DNA from: an uncultured Eubacteriales bacterium
Lineage (GTDB): Bacteria > Bacillota > Clostridia > Lachnospirales > Lachnospiraceae
Assembly: GCA_949286775.1 (NCBI GenBank)
Contig: CASEDW010000163.1
Location: forward strand, 1-30,809
Direction: 5' to 3'
DNA: 30,809 bases
A program made the translations under genes and the position numbers. The notes beneath the pieces were generated by a model. That model was not told where the DNA came from and ran no database searches. It saw nothing but the letters and a program-made list of their open reading frames with translations. Below are positions 23,241 through 30,809 of this stretch, in pieces (the first letter of the stretch is position 1; each line of letters begins with the position of its first letter).

Positions 23241-24409
23241 TGTTTGATTATAAATATACATGTTTAAACCCTATCGCCCAGGTCGGACTTGATCATTTTT
23301 CTTCTAATATAGAAAAAACAGATTCAGTAGAGGACGCGGACGTTATCTTGGTAAGAAGCGCGAAAATGCATGAAATGCAGTTTTCGGATAAACTTGTAGC
23401 GGTAGCAAGAGCAGGAGCCGGTGTAAACAACATCCCTATTGATAAACTCGCTGAAAAAGGCGTCGTAGTATTTAATACGCCGGGCGCTAACGCGAACGGT
23501 GTTAAAGAGCTCGTTATTTGCGGACTCCTTTTGGCTTCGCGTGATATCATCGGCGGCGTGGAATGGGTAAAGAGCGAACTTGACAATCCTGAAATTGACA
23601 AGCTCGTTGAGAAACAGAAAAAGAAATACGCCGGATGCGAAATCTACGGCAAGAAACTCGGCGTTATCGGTCTTGGAGCGATAGGACAGAGAGTAGCTGA
23701 CGCGGCGACGGCTCTCGGCATGGAAGTTTACGGATACGATCCTTATATTTCTATCGATGCTGCATGGAATCTTCCAAGAAGCGTTAAACACATAAAAGAC
23801 GTAAACGATATCTACAGAGAGTGCGATTATATCACAATTCATGTGCCGGCGCTTCCAAGCACGACAGGCATGATAAACGAAGAGGCAATTAGCCTTATGA
23901 AAACAAACGCAGTTATCCTCAACTTCGCGAGAGATATCCTCGTAGATGAGACAGCCCTTGTAAAAGCGTTGAAAGAGGGAAGAATCAGAAAATATGTGAC
24001 TGATTTCGCGAATATGACAGTTGCGGACGCTCCGAATGTTATCATCACTCCTCATATCGGCGCGTCAACTGTAGAAGCCGAAGACAACTGCGCTGTAATG
24101 GCGGTAAGCGAACTTACAGACTTCCTTAACAACGGAAACATCAAAAATTCCGTAAACTTCCCGACAGTAGATCTCGGAGAGTGTTCGACAGCCTGCCGTA
24201 TCGCGATAATTCATAAAAATGTTCCGAGCGTAATAAGCAAATTCTCTACGATAGTGGCGAATGAGAATATGAACATCAGCAATATGACAAATAAATCGAG
24301 AGGCGATATCGCGTATACTCTTATCGATGTGGAAGCGGAAAATTCAAATCCGCTTATCGCGAAATTCGAAGAGCTTGACGATGTTGTCAGAGTACGTAAA
24401 GTCAAATAA
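23240..24409 (+). CDS. serA: D-3-phosphoglycerate dehydrogenase, short ACT-domain type
   Basis: Oxidises 3-phosphoglycerate, the first committed step of serine synthesis. The 389-aa protein has the Rossmann motif GVIGLGAIGQRVAD (141-154), a catalytic-type Arg231 in NFARDILVDE, His272 in TPHIGAST and a C-terminal ACT domain (from about 323, VPSVISKFSTIVANENMNIS) that probably senses serine. The usual DVFxxEP segment with the catalytic Glu reads TDFANMTVADAP here, and Arg231-His272 is about 11 residues closer than in E. coli SerA. This matches the short clostridial SerA class as I recall it. Coupled to serC by a 1-base overlap. Confidence 0.95.
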   Translation: MFDYKYTCLNPIAQVGLDHFSSNIEKTDSVEDADVILVRSAKMHEMQFSDKLVAVARAGAGVNNIPIDKLAEKGVVVFNTPGANANGVKELVICGLLLASRDIIGGVEWVKSELDNPEIDKLVEKQKKKYAGCEIYGKKLGVIGLGAIGQRVADAATALGMEVYGYDPYISIDAAWNLPRSVKHIKDVNDIYRECDYITIHVPALPSTTGMINEEAISLMKTNAVILNFARDILVDETALVKALKEGRIRKYVTDFANMTVADAPNVIITPHIGASTVEAEDNCAVMAVSELTDFLNNGNIKNSVNFPTVDLGECSTACRIAIIHKNVPSVISKFSTIVANENMNISNMTNKSRGDIAYTLIDVEAENSNPLIAKFEELDDVVRVRKVK

Positions 24410-24429
24410 TTATACATCAAAGAAGCCTA

Positions 24430-24461
24430 AGTATCAGATGCAGTTTTCTGCATCTGATACT
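24430..24461. other. Perfect 14-bp hairpin between serA and the DUF1015 gene
   Basis: AGTATCAGATGCAG (24430-24443), loop TTTT, CTGCATCTGATACT (24448-24461). No T tract follows (GTCATGTTC), so it is not a textbook intrinsic terminator. It may be an mRNA stabiliser, a processing site or a leaky terminator inside the operon. Confidence 0.7.
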
Positions 24462-24496
24462 GTCATGTTCAGAAAAAGATTAAAAAGGAGCGCAAA

Positions 24497-25732
24497 ATGG
24501 CAGAAATCAGACCTTTCAAAGCAGTAAGACCACGAAAAGATCTTTCAGAAAAGATCGCCGCACTTCCGTATGACGTTTACAGCAGAGAGGAAGCGGCGAA
24601 AAAAGTTGAAGGCGATAAGTATTCATTCTTAAGAATAGACAGACCTGAAACGCAGTTTGAGCCGACGCATGACATGTATGCGAAAGAAGTATACGAAAAA
24701 GCGGCCGAAATGCTTGAAGACATGCAGAAAGAGGGAAGTTTTATTCAGGATGAGAAACCCTGCTACTATATCTATGAGCTTACTATGGACGGACGTTCTC
24801 AGACAGGACTTGTCGCTGTGTCAGCTGTGGATGATTACATCAACAATGTGATCAGAAAACATGAGAATACGCGAAAAGAAAAAGAAGCCGACAGGATAAG
24901 ACACGTCGATATATGCAGCGCCCAGACAGGCCCTATTTTCCTTGCGTATAATTCAAATCCTGCCGTAAAAGCCATACTTGACGATATAAAAATGAGCGCA
25001 GCCGAAGCTGATTTTGTATCGGATGACGGCATCAGACACAGAGTATGGGTGATATCCGACGATAAGTATATCGATGCGATCACAAAAGAATTTGAAAAAA
25101 TGCCGAATACATATATTGCTGACGGACACCACAGAGCTGCCTCAGCTGTCGCGGTATCAAAGATGAGAAGAGAAGCGAATCCTGACTATACGGGAGACGA
25201 GGAATTTAATTACTTCCTGTCTGTCCTTTTTGACGCGGATGAGCTTAAGATCATGGATTACAACAGAGTAGTAAAAGATTTAGGCGGAAATACAGTCGAA
25301 GAATTTATAGAAAAATTATCAGAAAAGTTCGATATTGAAAAAATCGGAAATAATCAGTACCGTCCCGCAAAAAAAGGCGAGATCGGAATGTATATAAATA
25401 ATAACTGGTATAAACTCACTGTTAAACCAGAATATGTAAAGGACGATCCTGTCGAAGGACTTGACGTAGCTTACCTGCAGAGGGAAGTTCTCGATCCTGT
25501 TCTTGGAATAAAAGATCCGAGTACGGACGACAGGATTGATTTTGTCGGCGGAATAAGAGGTCTGTCGGAACTGGAAAGAAGATGCTCGTTAGATGCGAAA
25601 GCGGCGTTCGCGATGTATCCGACAGACATACTTGAACTTTTCGCGGTGGCGGACGCAGGCAAGCTTATGCCGCCGAAGTCAACATGGTTTGAGCCTAAAC
25701 TTCGAAGCGGACTTTTTATTCACAAAATTTAA
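24497..25732 (+). CDS. DUF1015 family protein, candidate free-serine kinase
   Basis: The 411-aa protein begins AEIRPFKAVRPRKDLSEKIA and has the family motif YIADGHHRAASAVAVSKM near residue 206, KHENTRKEKEADRIRH near 116, and PKSTWFEPKLRSGLFIH at the end. These identify DUF1015. The DGHHRxxA element resembles the active-site helix start of ParB/sulfiredoxin-fold proteins, a fold that includes the serine kinases SerK and SbnI. With serC and serA directly upstream, a role in phosphoserine/serine interconversion is a reasonable inference, not shown. AAAGGAGC is the ribosome binding site. The next gene starts 15 nt later. Confidence 0.85.
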   Translation: MAEIRPFKAVRPRKDLSEKIAALPYDVYSREEAAKKVEGDKYSFLRIDRPETQFEPTHDMYAKEVYEKAAEMLEDMQKEGSFIQDEKPCYYIYELTMDGRSQTGLVAVSAVDDYINNVIRKHENTRKEKEADRIRHVDICSAQTGPIFLAYNSNPAVKAILDDIKMSAAEADFVSDDGIRHRVWVISDDKYIDAITKEFEKMPNTYIADGHHRAASAVAVSKMRREANPDYTGDEEFNYFLSVLFDADELKIMDYNRVVKDLGGNTVEEFIEKLSEKFDIEKIGNNQYRPAKKGEIGMYINNNWYKLTVKPEYVKDDPVEGLDVAYLQREVLDPVLGIKDPSTDDRIDFVGGIRGLSELERRCSLDAKAAFAMYPTDILELFAVADAGKLMPPKSTWFEPKLRSGLFIHKI

Positions 25733-25747
25733 GGACCCGGAGGAAAG

Positions 25748-27838
25748 ATGACAGAGTTTAAATTGGCGTTAAAAGAAAAAACAGGTTCAATAAAGGGGAA
25801 AATACATCTGATAGTGTGGCTCGTATATTGGGCGGCGACAGCGATACTGTTCTTTTCAAACAGCGGCCTCGTTATAGGAAAGGGCGAAGACAGTCCTTTC
25901 TGGGTCTGGATATTGTACTTTGGCGTTATAGCGTTTATGGCGCTTAGCGTAATCTACTGCTTCAGAAAATGGCTGTTCGAAAAAGCAAAAACAGATGAAA
26001 AGACCGGAAAGAAAAAGATCGGGAAATTTAAAGCATATCATCTGATAGTATTCGCGGCTCTTTCGACTTTTTCATTTTTTGTAGTAGAGCTCATAAATAA
26101 CAGTGAAAAGCTCGCTCAGATGTACTGGCTTTACGCGTTAATGAATATCCTCGGCGGCTTCATAATGATCATGATCCTGATGGCGTGGTTTAATTCTTTA
26201 AGAAGAGCGTCATTGACTTTTATGATTCTCGCGGTGTGTTTCGCGATAGTTCATTACTGCGTTTATCTTTTCAAAGGAGAACCGTTCCAGCTTATTGATA
26301 TCTTTTCAATTGGAACAGCCATGGACGTGGCCGGAGGATATACGTTTGAGTTCACGCGGTGGGTAACTGTCATGGTGACGGCTTCTCTTTGCGTTATCGC
26401 GATTATACTTCACTGGGATGACAAAAGATGGGCATTTTCAATAAAATCAAGAATACTGTCCCGCGTCGGAGTTTTCGTATTTATGATAGCAGGATACTAC
26501 ATGTATCTAAACTTAAGCTGGAACAGCGCGATGCTCGGAATAACGACGGATCTTTGGGCTCCCAGAGAGACGTATGAAGAAGTCGGAACAAACATGGGAT
26601 TTTTCTGCGTCGCCAAATTCATGAGAAACGATCCGCCGGAGGGTTATTCTGTAGCAGAAGTTGAGAAAATCGAAGAAGAATTTAAAGCGGAGTATGACGG
26701 CAAGGATTTGGGAGAAGCAGGCTCATCCACAAAGCCGGTGAACATCATAGCAATAATGAACGAAGCCTGGGCCGATTACAGCGTATTTGACAAATTCGCA
26801 ACAAATGAAGAATACATGCCGTTTTATAATTCGATGACAGAAAATACGATAAAAGGACACACGCTCGTATGTATCAGCGGCGGCGGAACGGCGAAAACTG
26901 AATATGAGTTCCTGACGGGAAATTCCGTAAAGCAGTATCCGGGACTTGTTCCTTACGTAAGCTTTTACACCCATGATCAGTATTCTCTTGTCACAACCCT
27001 TGAAGCCCAGGGTTATGAAAGCGCGGCCATGCATCCTAACAAAGCCACAAACTGGAAAAGAGACAGAGCTTACGAGCTTTTGAATTTCGATAAGTTCTAC
27101 AGCATAGATGACTTTGATCCTTCCGCCGAAAAGTTCAGAGGCATGATAAGCGACAGAGCAAACTATGAAAAGATAATAGAGGTTATCGAAGAAAAAGAAG
27201 ACCCGTCGCAGCAGTTTTTCCTGTTTGATATAACGATGCAGAATCACGGAGGATATTCTTCCGACAATTATCCCATCAGCATAGAAGCCGAAGGTTATAC
27301 TGACGACGCGTGGAACAGATATCTTTCCCTCGTGAAAGAAAGCGACGAAGCGCTTCAATATCTGATCGAATATTTTGAAGACTATGACGAACCGACGATG
27401 ATAGTCATGTTCGGCGATCATTTCCCGAGTCAGGATTCGGGGGTAGAGGAGTATTTGTCGGGAGATAAAAGAGACAATCTTGAGGTAGAAGAAATGCAGA
27501 AATACTATCAGACGCCGTTCTTTATCTGGACAAATTACGATATGGAATCGGAAAGCGACGTGATAACAAGTACAAACTTACTCGGAACTCTTATGCTTGA
27601 AAAAGCGGGAGTTAAGATGACTGATTTCAACAGATATCAGCTCGCCTTTATGGACGAAGTAAAGGCTTACAACCATAAAGGATATGTGACCGCCGACGGA
27701 AAATACGTTCTTTGGGCGGATGCTGATGAAGATGTAAAGAAAAAGTTGCTGGAATACGAGTATTTACAGTATAATGCATTAGTCGAATACTCAAAGAGAA
27801 CAGATTCGTTTTTTACAATTCAGGAGGACAATGAATGA
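25748..27838 (+). CDS. LTA synthase-family membrane phosphoglycerol transferase
   Basis: The 696-aa protein has about six or seven transmembrane helices in residues 20-255, then an extracellular alkaline-phosphatase/sulfatase-fold domain. Metal-site Glu is in NIIAIMNEAWADY (near 338), the nucleophile Thr381 in SGGGTAKTEYEFLTG, and a His/Asp site in MFGDHFPS (near 556), all as in LtaS. Family members polymerise glycerol phosphate from phosphatidylglycerol onto a lipid anchor or decorate envelope glycans; which applies here cannot be told. CGGAGGAAAG precedes the start. The stop overlaps the ABC-F gene by 4 bp (ATGA). Confidence 0.9.
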   Translation: MTEFKLALKEKTGSIKGKIHLIVWLVYWAATAILFFSNSGLVIGKGEDSPFWVWILYFGVIAFMALSVIYCFRKWLFEKAKTDEKTGKKKIGKFKAYHLIVFAALSTFSFFVVELINNSEKLAQMYWLYALMNILGGFIMIMILMAWFNSLRRASLTFMILAVCFAIVHYCVYLFKGEPFQLIDIFSIGTAMDVAGGYTFEFTRWVTVMVTASLCVIAIILHWDDKRWAFSIKSRILSRVGVFVFMIAGYYMYLNLSWNSAMLGITTDLWAPRETYEEVGTNMGFFCVAKFMRNDPPEGYSVAEVEKIEEEFKAEYDGKDLGEAGSSTKPVNIIAIMNEAWADYSVFDKFATNEEYMPFYNSMTENTIKGHTLVCISGGGTAKTEYEFLTGNSVKQYPGLVPYVSFYTHDQYSLVTTLEAQGYESAAMHPNKATNWKRDRAYELLNFDKFYSIDDFDPSAEKFRGMISDRANYEKIIEVIEEKEDPSQQFFLFDITMQNHGGYSSDNYPISIEAEGYTDDAWNRYLSLVKESDEALQYLIEYFEDYDEPTMIVMFGDHFPSQDSGVEEYLSGDKRDNLEVEEMQKYYQTPFFIWTNYDMESESDVITSTNLLGTLMLEKAGVKMTDFNRYQLAFMDEVKAYNHKGYVTADGKYVLWADADEDVKKKLLEYEYLQYNALVEYSKRTDSFFTIQEDNE

Positions 27839-29475
27839 TAGCAGCCAATAATATCACCCTCAGATTAGGAAAGAAAGCGCTGTTTGAGGATGTTAATATC
27901 AAATTTACAGAAGGAAACTGCTACGGAGTAATAGGCGCTAACGGCGCGGGAAAATCCACATTTCTTCGTATTCTTTCAGGACAGTTAGAGCCGACCAGCG
28001 GTGAAGTAACGATTTCGCCGGGCGAAAGACTATCTTTTCTGGAGCAGGATCACTTCAAATATGACTCATATACGGTAATGGACACCGTAATCATGGGAAA
28101 TCCGAGATTATATGAGATCATGAAAGAAAAAGACGCGCTGTACGCTAAAGAAGATTTCACCGATGAAGACGGAATCAAAGCCAGCGAGCTTGAAGCGGAA
28201 TTCGCCGAAATGAACGGCTGGGAAGCTGAGGCGGACGCAGAGAGCCTTTTAAACGGTCTCGGTATCGAAACAGAATATCATTACGCCCTTGTAGGAGATC
28301 TTACGGGACCTCAGAAAGTAAAGATACTTTTGGCGAGAGCCCTTTTTGGAAATCCTGATATTCTGCTCCTCGACGAGCCTACTAATCACCTCGATCTTGA
28401 TGCGATTGCTTGGCTTGAGGAGTTCCTTATCAATTTTGAAAATACTGTCATCGTAGTATCCCATGACAGATATTTCCTCAACAAAGTATGTACACAGATA
28501 GCCGATATCGACTACGGAAAAATCCAGCTCTATGCGGGAAATTATGATTTCTGGTTTGAGTCAAGCCAGCTGATCATTAAGCAGATGAAGGAAGCGAACA
28601 AGAAAAAAGAGGAAAAGATAAAAGAACTTCAGGCCTTCATTTCACGATTCGCGGCGAACGCTGCCAAATCAAAACAGGCGACGTCAAGAAAGAAAGCCCT
28701 TGAAAAGATACAGCTTGAAGAGATGAGACCGTCGAGCAGAAAATATCCGTACATTGATTTCAGACCAAACCGTTCAATCGGAAACGAAGTGCTTCAGGTA
28801 GAGGGCATTTCGAAAACTATCGACGGAGTAAAAGTTCTCGACAATATCTCATTTACACTCAGAAGAGAGGACAAAGTAGCTTTTGTAGGCGGAAATGAGC
28901 TGGCAACTACGACGCTCTTTAAGATCATCGTAGGCAAGATGGAACCTGACGAGGGATTTTATAAATGGGGAGTAACGACAACGCAGGCGTATTTCCCAAA
29001 AGACAACACCGAAGAGTTTGACTGCGATCTCAATATCGCCGAGTGGCTCACACAGTATTCGGAGAACAAAGACGTAACGTATGTACGCGGATTCCTCGGA
29101 AGAATGCTCTTTGCAGGAGAAGACGGCGTAAAGAAAGTAAAAGTTCTTTCGGGAGGAGAAAAAGTCAGATGTCTTCTTTCAAAGATGATGATTTCGGGAG
29201 CGAACGTTCTGATCCTTGACGAGCCTACAAACCACCTCGATATGGAGTCGATCACTGCGCTCAACAACGGACTTATCAAATTCCAGGGAGTAGAGCTCTT
29301 CACATGTCATGACCACCAGTTTGTTCAGACAACGGCGAACCGCATCATGGAAATCACACCGGACGGAAAGCTCATCGACAAAGTAACAACATACGATGAA
29401 TACCTCGCGGCTGACGAAGCAGCAAGAAAACGCCAGGTATTCACCCTCAATGAATCGGATGAAAGTGATAACTAA
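27835..29475 (+). CDS. ABC-F ATPase (YbiT-like) with one degenerate composite ATP site
   Basis: The 546-aa soluble protein has two ABC domains joined by a charged linker (about 245-300) and no membrane segments. ABC-F proteins act on the ribosome as translation factors or antibiotic-protection proteins. NBD1: Walker A GANGAGKST (Lys40), signature LTGPQK (156-161, normally LSGGE/Q), Walker B ILLLDEPTNHLD (Asp180, Glu181), His210. NBD2: Walker A GGNELATTT (352-360, Lys replaced by Thr358), signature LSGGEKVR (438-445), Walker B VLILDEPTNHLD, CHD with His492. The two defects fall in the same composite site. It overlaps the LtaS-family gene by 4 bp; the nucleotidyltransferase follows after 1 nt. 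Low similarity to known resistance ABC-F types is expected but untested. Confidence 0.92.
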   Translation: MIAANNITLRLGKKALFEDVNIKFTEGNCYGVIGANGAGKSTFLRILSGQLEPTSGEVTISPGERLSFLEQDHFKYDSYTVMDTVIMGNPRLYEIMKEKDALYAKEDFTDEDGIKASELEAEFAEMNGWEAEADAESLLNGLGIETEYHYALVGDLTGPQKVKILLARALFGNPDILLLDEPTNHLDLDAIAWLEEFLINFENTVIVVSHDRYFLNKVCTQIADIDYGKIQLYAGNYDFWFESSQLIIKQMKEANKKKEEKIKELQAFISRFAANAAKSKQATSRKKALEKIQLEEMRPSSRKYPYIDFRPNRSIGNEVLQVEGISKTIDGVKVLDNISFTLRREDKVAFVGGNELATTTLFKIIVGKMEPDEGFYKWGVTTTQAYFPKDNTEEFDCDLNIAEWLTQYSENKDVTYVRGFLGRMLFAGEDGVKKVKVLSGGEKVRCLLSKMMISGANVLILDEPTNHLDMESITALNNGLIKFQGVELFTCHDHQFVQTTANRIMEITPDGKLIDKVTTYDEYLAADEAARKRQVFTLNESDESDN

Positions 29476-29476
29476 G

Positions 29477-30373
29477 ATGAAAAAACCAATATTAGTAGTC
29501 ATGGCGGCGGGAATGGGAAGCCGCTACGGCGGCCTCAAACAGATGGATCCCGTGGACGAACAGGGACGAGTGATCCTCGATTACTCAGTATACGACGCGG
29601 CGGACGCCGGATTTGAAAGAGTGATCTTTATAATCAAACCGGAGATGGAGGAAGCCTTCAGAGAAACTGTAGGCGCCAGAATTGAAGGAAAGATAAAATA
29701 TGATTTCGCCTTTCAGACTCTCGACGATATACCGGAAGGATTTGAAGTTCCAGAGGGACGCGTGAAACCATGGGGAACGGGACACGCTGTGCGAGCGATC
29801 AGAAACCTCATCACGGACGAGCCAATAGTTGTAATAAACGCCGATGATTTTTACGGCCAGAACGCCTTTAAGAAGATTTACGATTTTCTCACAGATGAGA
29901 AAAACAGCGGAGAATATGGCTGCGTAGCTTACAGGATAGAAAATACCGTGACAGAAAACGGATCGGTATCAAGAGGCGTATGCAAAGCCGATGAAAACGG
30001 ATATCTCGTTGAGATAGTGGAAAGAACAAATATCGAAAAAAGAGATAATGGAGCCGCTTATTCGGAGGATGGCGGAAAGACATGGACAGACCTTCCGAAG
30101 GGCACGCCTGTATCGATGAATTTCTGGGGATTTACTGCGGATTTTGTAAAAGAACTCGACGACAGATTCCCGGCGTTTCTTGAAAACGGTCTTAAAGAAA
30201 ACCCGCTTAAGTGCGAATATTTCCTCCCTTTTGTTGTAGACGAGATAAGATCAGAGGGAAAGGTAAAAGTAAAACTGATGTCAACAGACGACAAGTGGCA
30301 CGGCGTGACATATAAAGAAGATAAACCGGCGCTTGTAGAGGCGTTGAAAGAACTCAGAAAAAACAGATATTAA
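29477..30373 (+). CDS. NDP-sugar pyrophosphorylase-like nucleotidyltransferase
   Basis: The 298-aa GT-A-like nucleotidyltransferase has the N-terminal nucleotide loop LVVMAAGMGSRYGGLKQMDP (residues 6-25) and the metal-binding VINADDFYG near residue 118. Members transfer NMP to a sugar or alcohol phosphate (for example glucose-1-phosphate or phosphocholine); the substrate here is unknown. The start at 29477 gives the family N-terminus MKKPILVV. An in-frame ATG at 29459 (inside the ABC-F gene) is possible and neither has a strong ribosome binding site. Being 1 nt from the ABC-F gene and near an LtaS-type gene, it could supply an activated envelope precursor. Confidence 0.85.
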   Translation: MKKPILVVMAAGMGSRYGGLKQMDPVDEQGRVILDYSVYDAADAGFERVIFIIKPEMEEAFRETVGARIEGKIKYDFAFQTLDDIPEGFEVPEGRVKPWGTGHAVRAIRNLITDEPIVVINADDFYGQNAFKKIYDFLTDEKNSGEYGCVAYRIENTVTENGSVSRGVCKADENGYLVEIVERTNIEKRDNGAAYSEDGGKTWTDLPKGTPVSMNFWGFTADFVKELDDRFPAFLENGLKENPLKCEYFLPFVVDEIRSEGKVKVKLMSTDDKWHGVTYKEDKPALVEALKELRKNRY

Positions 30374-30404
30374 ATGAATTGAATTGTAAATTCAGACAGA
30401 CAAC

Positions 30405-30432
30405 AGGCCGACGCGGTGTGACGCGTCGGCCT
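30405..30432. terminator. Hairpin between convergent genes
   Basis: A perfect 11-bp GC-rich stem (AGGCCGACGCG, CGCGTCGGCCT) with a 6-nt loop. The tail is weak (TATTAAG) on both strands. It lies between the nucleotidyltransferase and the lipoprotein gene, which converge. Confidence 0.7.
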
Positions 30433-30451
30433 TATTAAGTATAAATCAAAA

Positions 30452-30809
30452 TTATCTTGTAAAAGTCATATTAAATCCGAGATTGAAAAAATCAAACTCA
30501 AGAACATTGTTCGCAAGCGTTCCGTTGCATACGACTCCCTCTTCGCCGTTTACTGCTGAGATCGTGATATTTTCGCCTTCAAGAGTAAATGTGATGTCAA
30601 ACGAAGTGCCGTCAACAGTGATGATTCCTGTGTAGTCTTCATTTAAGATAACGCTTGTATCGCCGTTAGGAAAGACTTCCGAAACAGGAGTGGCCTCTCC
30701 GAGCACATCAACGGTAGAACCATTGTAAGCGCCGGAAAAAGAAGTGTCTTCTTCGCTGCCGCAGCCGGCAAAACATATCATCAGAAAAACAGATAAAATA
30801 ATTATAGAA
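30452..30809 (-). CDS. Lipoprotein, 5' end outside the window
   Basis: A small secreted lipoprotein of unknown function. The frame is open to the window edge, where it reads IIILSVFLMICFAGCGSEED: a hydrophobic signal segment ending in the lipobox FAGC, so the true start is beyond 30809 and the Met at 30781 lies inside the signal peptide. After the lipid-modified Cys, about 103 residues rich in Thr, Gly, Asn and Asp follow, with beta-strand-like repeats (TSVILNEDYTGIITVDGTSF, FTLEGENITISA), resembling small extracellular beta-sandwich or lipocalin-like proteins. No catalytic motif is seen. Confidence 0.75.
   Translation of the reverse strand, partial: SIIILSVFLMICFAGCGSEEDTSFSGAYNGSTVDVLGEATPVSEVFPNGDTSVILNEDYTGIITVDGTSFDITFTLEGENITISAVNGEEGVVCNGTLANNVLEFDFFNLGFNMTFTR

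Noticed and set aside
23324..24055. 243-codon minus-strand frame opposite serA
   Set aside because: Antisense shadow of a conserved gene.
26723..27421. 232-codon minus-strand frame opposite the LtaS-family gene
   Set aside because: Antisense shadow over the conserved catalytic domain.
29396..29476. 27-residue extension of the nucleotidyltransferase
   Set aside because: It lies inside the ABC-F gene without a ribosome binding site; the family begins at MKKPILVV.

Overview
The window looks like chromosomal DNA of a Gram-positive anaerobe of the class Clostridia, most like Lachnospiraceae. This rests on gene content and style: strong AGGAGG-type ribosome binding sites, a SpoVB/MurJ-type flippase, an LtaS-type sulfatase-fold enzyme, a giant acyl-CoA dehydratase activase fusion, a 56-residue 2[4Fe-4S] ferredoxin and a short one-ACT-domain SerA. 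The assignment comes from family recognition, not a database search. Most genes lie on the + strand. The exceptions are the ferredoxin, a dgt / hisA / HNH block, and a truncated lipoprotein at the right edge. I see no insertion sequence, prophage, CRISPR array, tRNA or rRNA.

Layout. 1-1341: dnaB, closed by a bidirectional terminator facing a small ferredoxin gene (1387-1557, minus). 1700-6239: an RluA-family pseudouridine synthase, apparently leaderless, overlaps by 4 bp a large exported protein (816 aa) of unknown role; asnS follows, then a near-ideal terminator at 6251-6290. 6325-9296 (minus): dgt, then a 342-bp gap, then hisA of the eukaryotic (yeast HIS6) type, then a putative HNH nuclease with a C-terminal membrane segment. 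The gap holds a cluster of DnaA boxes, an AT-rich stretch and a 12-bp inverted repeat. 9497-13189: hisH-hisF-ung-SpoVB/MurJ-type flippase, tightly packed. 13258-19091: a 1409-aa two-activase/dehydratase fusion, tgt and yajC. 19266-22021: leuB-ilvB. 22158-25732: serC-serA-DUF1015. 25748-30373: LtaS-family transferase, a paired-defect ABC-F ATPase and a sugar-nucleotide-type nucleotidyltransferase. 30452-30809 (minus): the 3' part of a lipoprotein gene.

How the genes fit together. Histidine synthesis is split: HisH and HisF (the IGP synthase pair) form one unit, while HisA, normally between them, is a eukaryote-type protein on the other strand. SerC and SerA give two steps of serine synthesis and are joined to a DUF1015 protein. 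LeuB and IlvB are two single steps of branched-chain synthesis without their usual partners. LtaS and the flippase serve the envelope. Dgt, Ung and DnaB serve DNA metabolism.

The points most worth a second look are the DnaA-box cluster between dgt and hisA; the ABC-F protein whose two degenerate motifs fall in the same composite ATP site; the eukaryotic-type HisA paired with a membrane-anchored HNH protein; and the DUF1015 gene in the serine operon.
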